From Pseudomonadota bacterium (GTDB lineage Bacteria; Pseudomonadota; Alphaproteobacteria; Acetobacterales; Acetobacteraceae), in contig JAKBAD010000003.1 of the NCBI GenBank assembly GCA_021809435.1, forward strand, positions 62,001 through 126,000: a stretch of DNA of 64,000 bases. The letters run 5' to 3'. Below are positions 63,823 to 64,000 of this stretch, in pieces. The notes under the pieces were generated by a model. That model did not search any database. It was not told the origin of the DNA and saw nothing but the letters and a program-made list of their open reading frames with translations. The translations under genes and the position numbers were made by a program. The number at the start of each line of letters is the position of its first letter. Positions within the stretch are counted from its first letter, which is position 1.

Positions 63823-64000
63823 ATGGATCACGCGTTGGACACGATCGCCACTGGGCTGGCTGCCAGCCAGATGATGATGAACACGATCGCCGATAATCTT
63901 TCGAATGTGAATACCACGGCATTCAAGTCGGAAACGCCGGAGTTCCAGACTTTGCTTTATCAAGATGGAATCCAGCCGGGCGCGGGCTCGACTGGGCAGA
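63823..64000 (+). CDS. flgG: Flagellar distal rod protein FlgG (5' end, partial)
   Basis: The first 59 codons are visible before the window ends. They encode an N-terminal rod motif: MDHALDTIATGLAASQMMMN with TIADNLSNVNTTAFKSETPE and then FQTLLYQDGIQPG, which matches FlgG (...NNVANVNTTGFK...F.DLLYQ). A GGAAGG site precedes the ATG by about 10 bases. It is the expected next gene after flgF. The remainder lies outside the window. Confidence 0.88.
   Translation, partial: MDHALDTIATGLAASQMMMNTIADNLSNVNTTAFKSETPEFQTLLYQDGIQPGAGSTGQ

Overview
The window reads as chromosomal DNA of a GC-rich alphaproteobacterium, most likely an Acetobacteraceae member of the Acidocella/Acidiphilium type. This is inferred from gene content, not from a marker phylogeny. 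The supporting features are a hopanoid (hpn) locus, a cytochrome bd quinol oxidase, an alphaproteobacterial-type DksA with one cysteine, class II DAHP synthase, flagellar rod/hook genes and a complete aromatic meta-cleavage pathway. Genes are densely packed, with many 4-nt ATGA/GTGA overlaps and several GTG or TTG starts.

Layout: 1-1852 is the end of a cyd operon (cydA 3' end, cydB, a two-helix CydX-like protein and a 33-residue membrane peptide), closed by a strong terminator. An AEC permease and an acyl-CoA synthetase follow. Positions 4.6-16.2 kb form a catabolic region: an outer-membrane Phenol_MetA_deg protein, a GntR/FCD regulator, a ferredoxin, catechol 2,3-dioxygenase, a GlcG/HbpS-like protein, 2-hydroxymuconic semialdehyde dehydrogenase, an IclR regulator, then hydratase, acylating acetaldehyde dehydrogenase, aldolase, decarboxylase, tautomerase and hydrolase. 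Together they take catechol to pyruvate and acetyl-CoA by both the hydrolytic and the oxalocrotonate branch. No ring hydroxylase is present in the window.

Positions 16.2-25.1 kb carry biotin pimeloyl-synthesis genes (bioF, a BioH/BioG-type esterase, bioC), an SDR, a hydroxypyruvate isomerase-like gene, an RluA-type pseudouridine synthase, rpoH, dksA, a glycosyltransferase and a TVP38-type membrane protein. Positions 25.1-32.4 kb hold hpnE-D-C-B-A on the minus strand with divergent hpnL and an MFS gene. plsC, a YdcF-like gene, ftsX and ftsE follow on the minus strand, opposite a zinc-ribbon protein. Squalene-hopene cyclase, murJ and trpS come next. The segment 41.9-42.6 kb (HNH endonuclease and a Bro-N antirepressor-like remnant) looks like decayed mobile DNA. 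uvrC, a TPR lipoprotein, ispE, tRNA-Gln, glutathione reductase, DAHP synthase, an NAD salvage pair, a SWIM/SNF2 helicase, a sulfotransferase, acs and rho follow. The window ends in flgB-C-D-E-F and a partial flgG.

The least ordinary signals are: a dispersed palindromic repeat family (two tandem units at 4731-4860, one 81-bp copy at 25071-25151 that supplies the hpnE stop codon), the two extra small proteins of the cyd operon, a strongly initiated 31-codon reading frame overlapping the start of the meta-cleavage ferredoxin, a Bro-N remnant, and two look-alike T5/A5 terminator elements. No CRISPR array, intact insertion sequence or recognisable defence island was seen.
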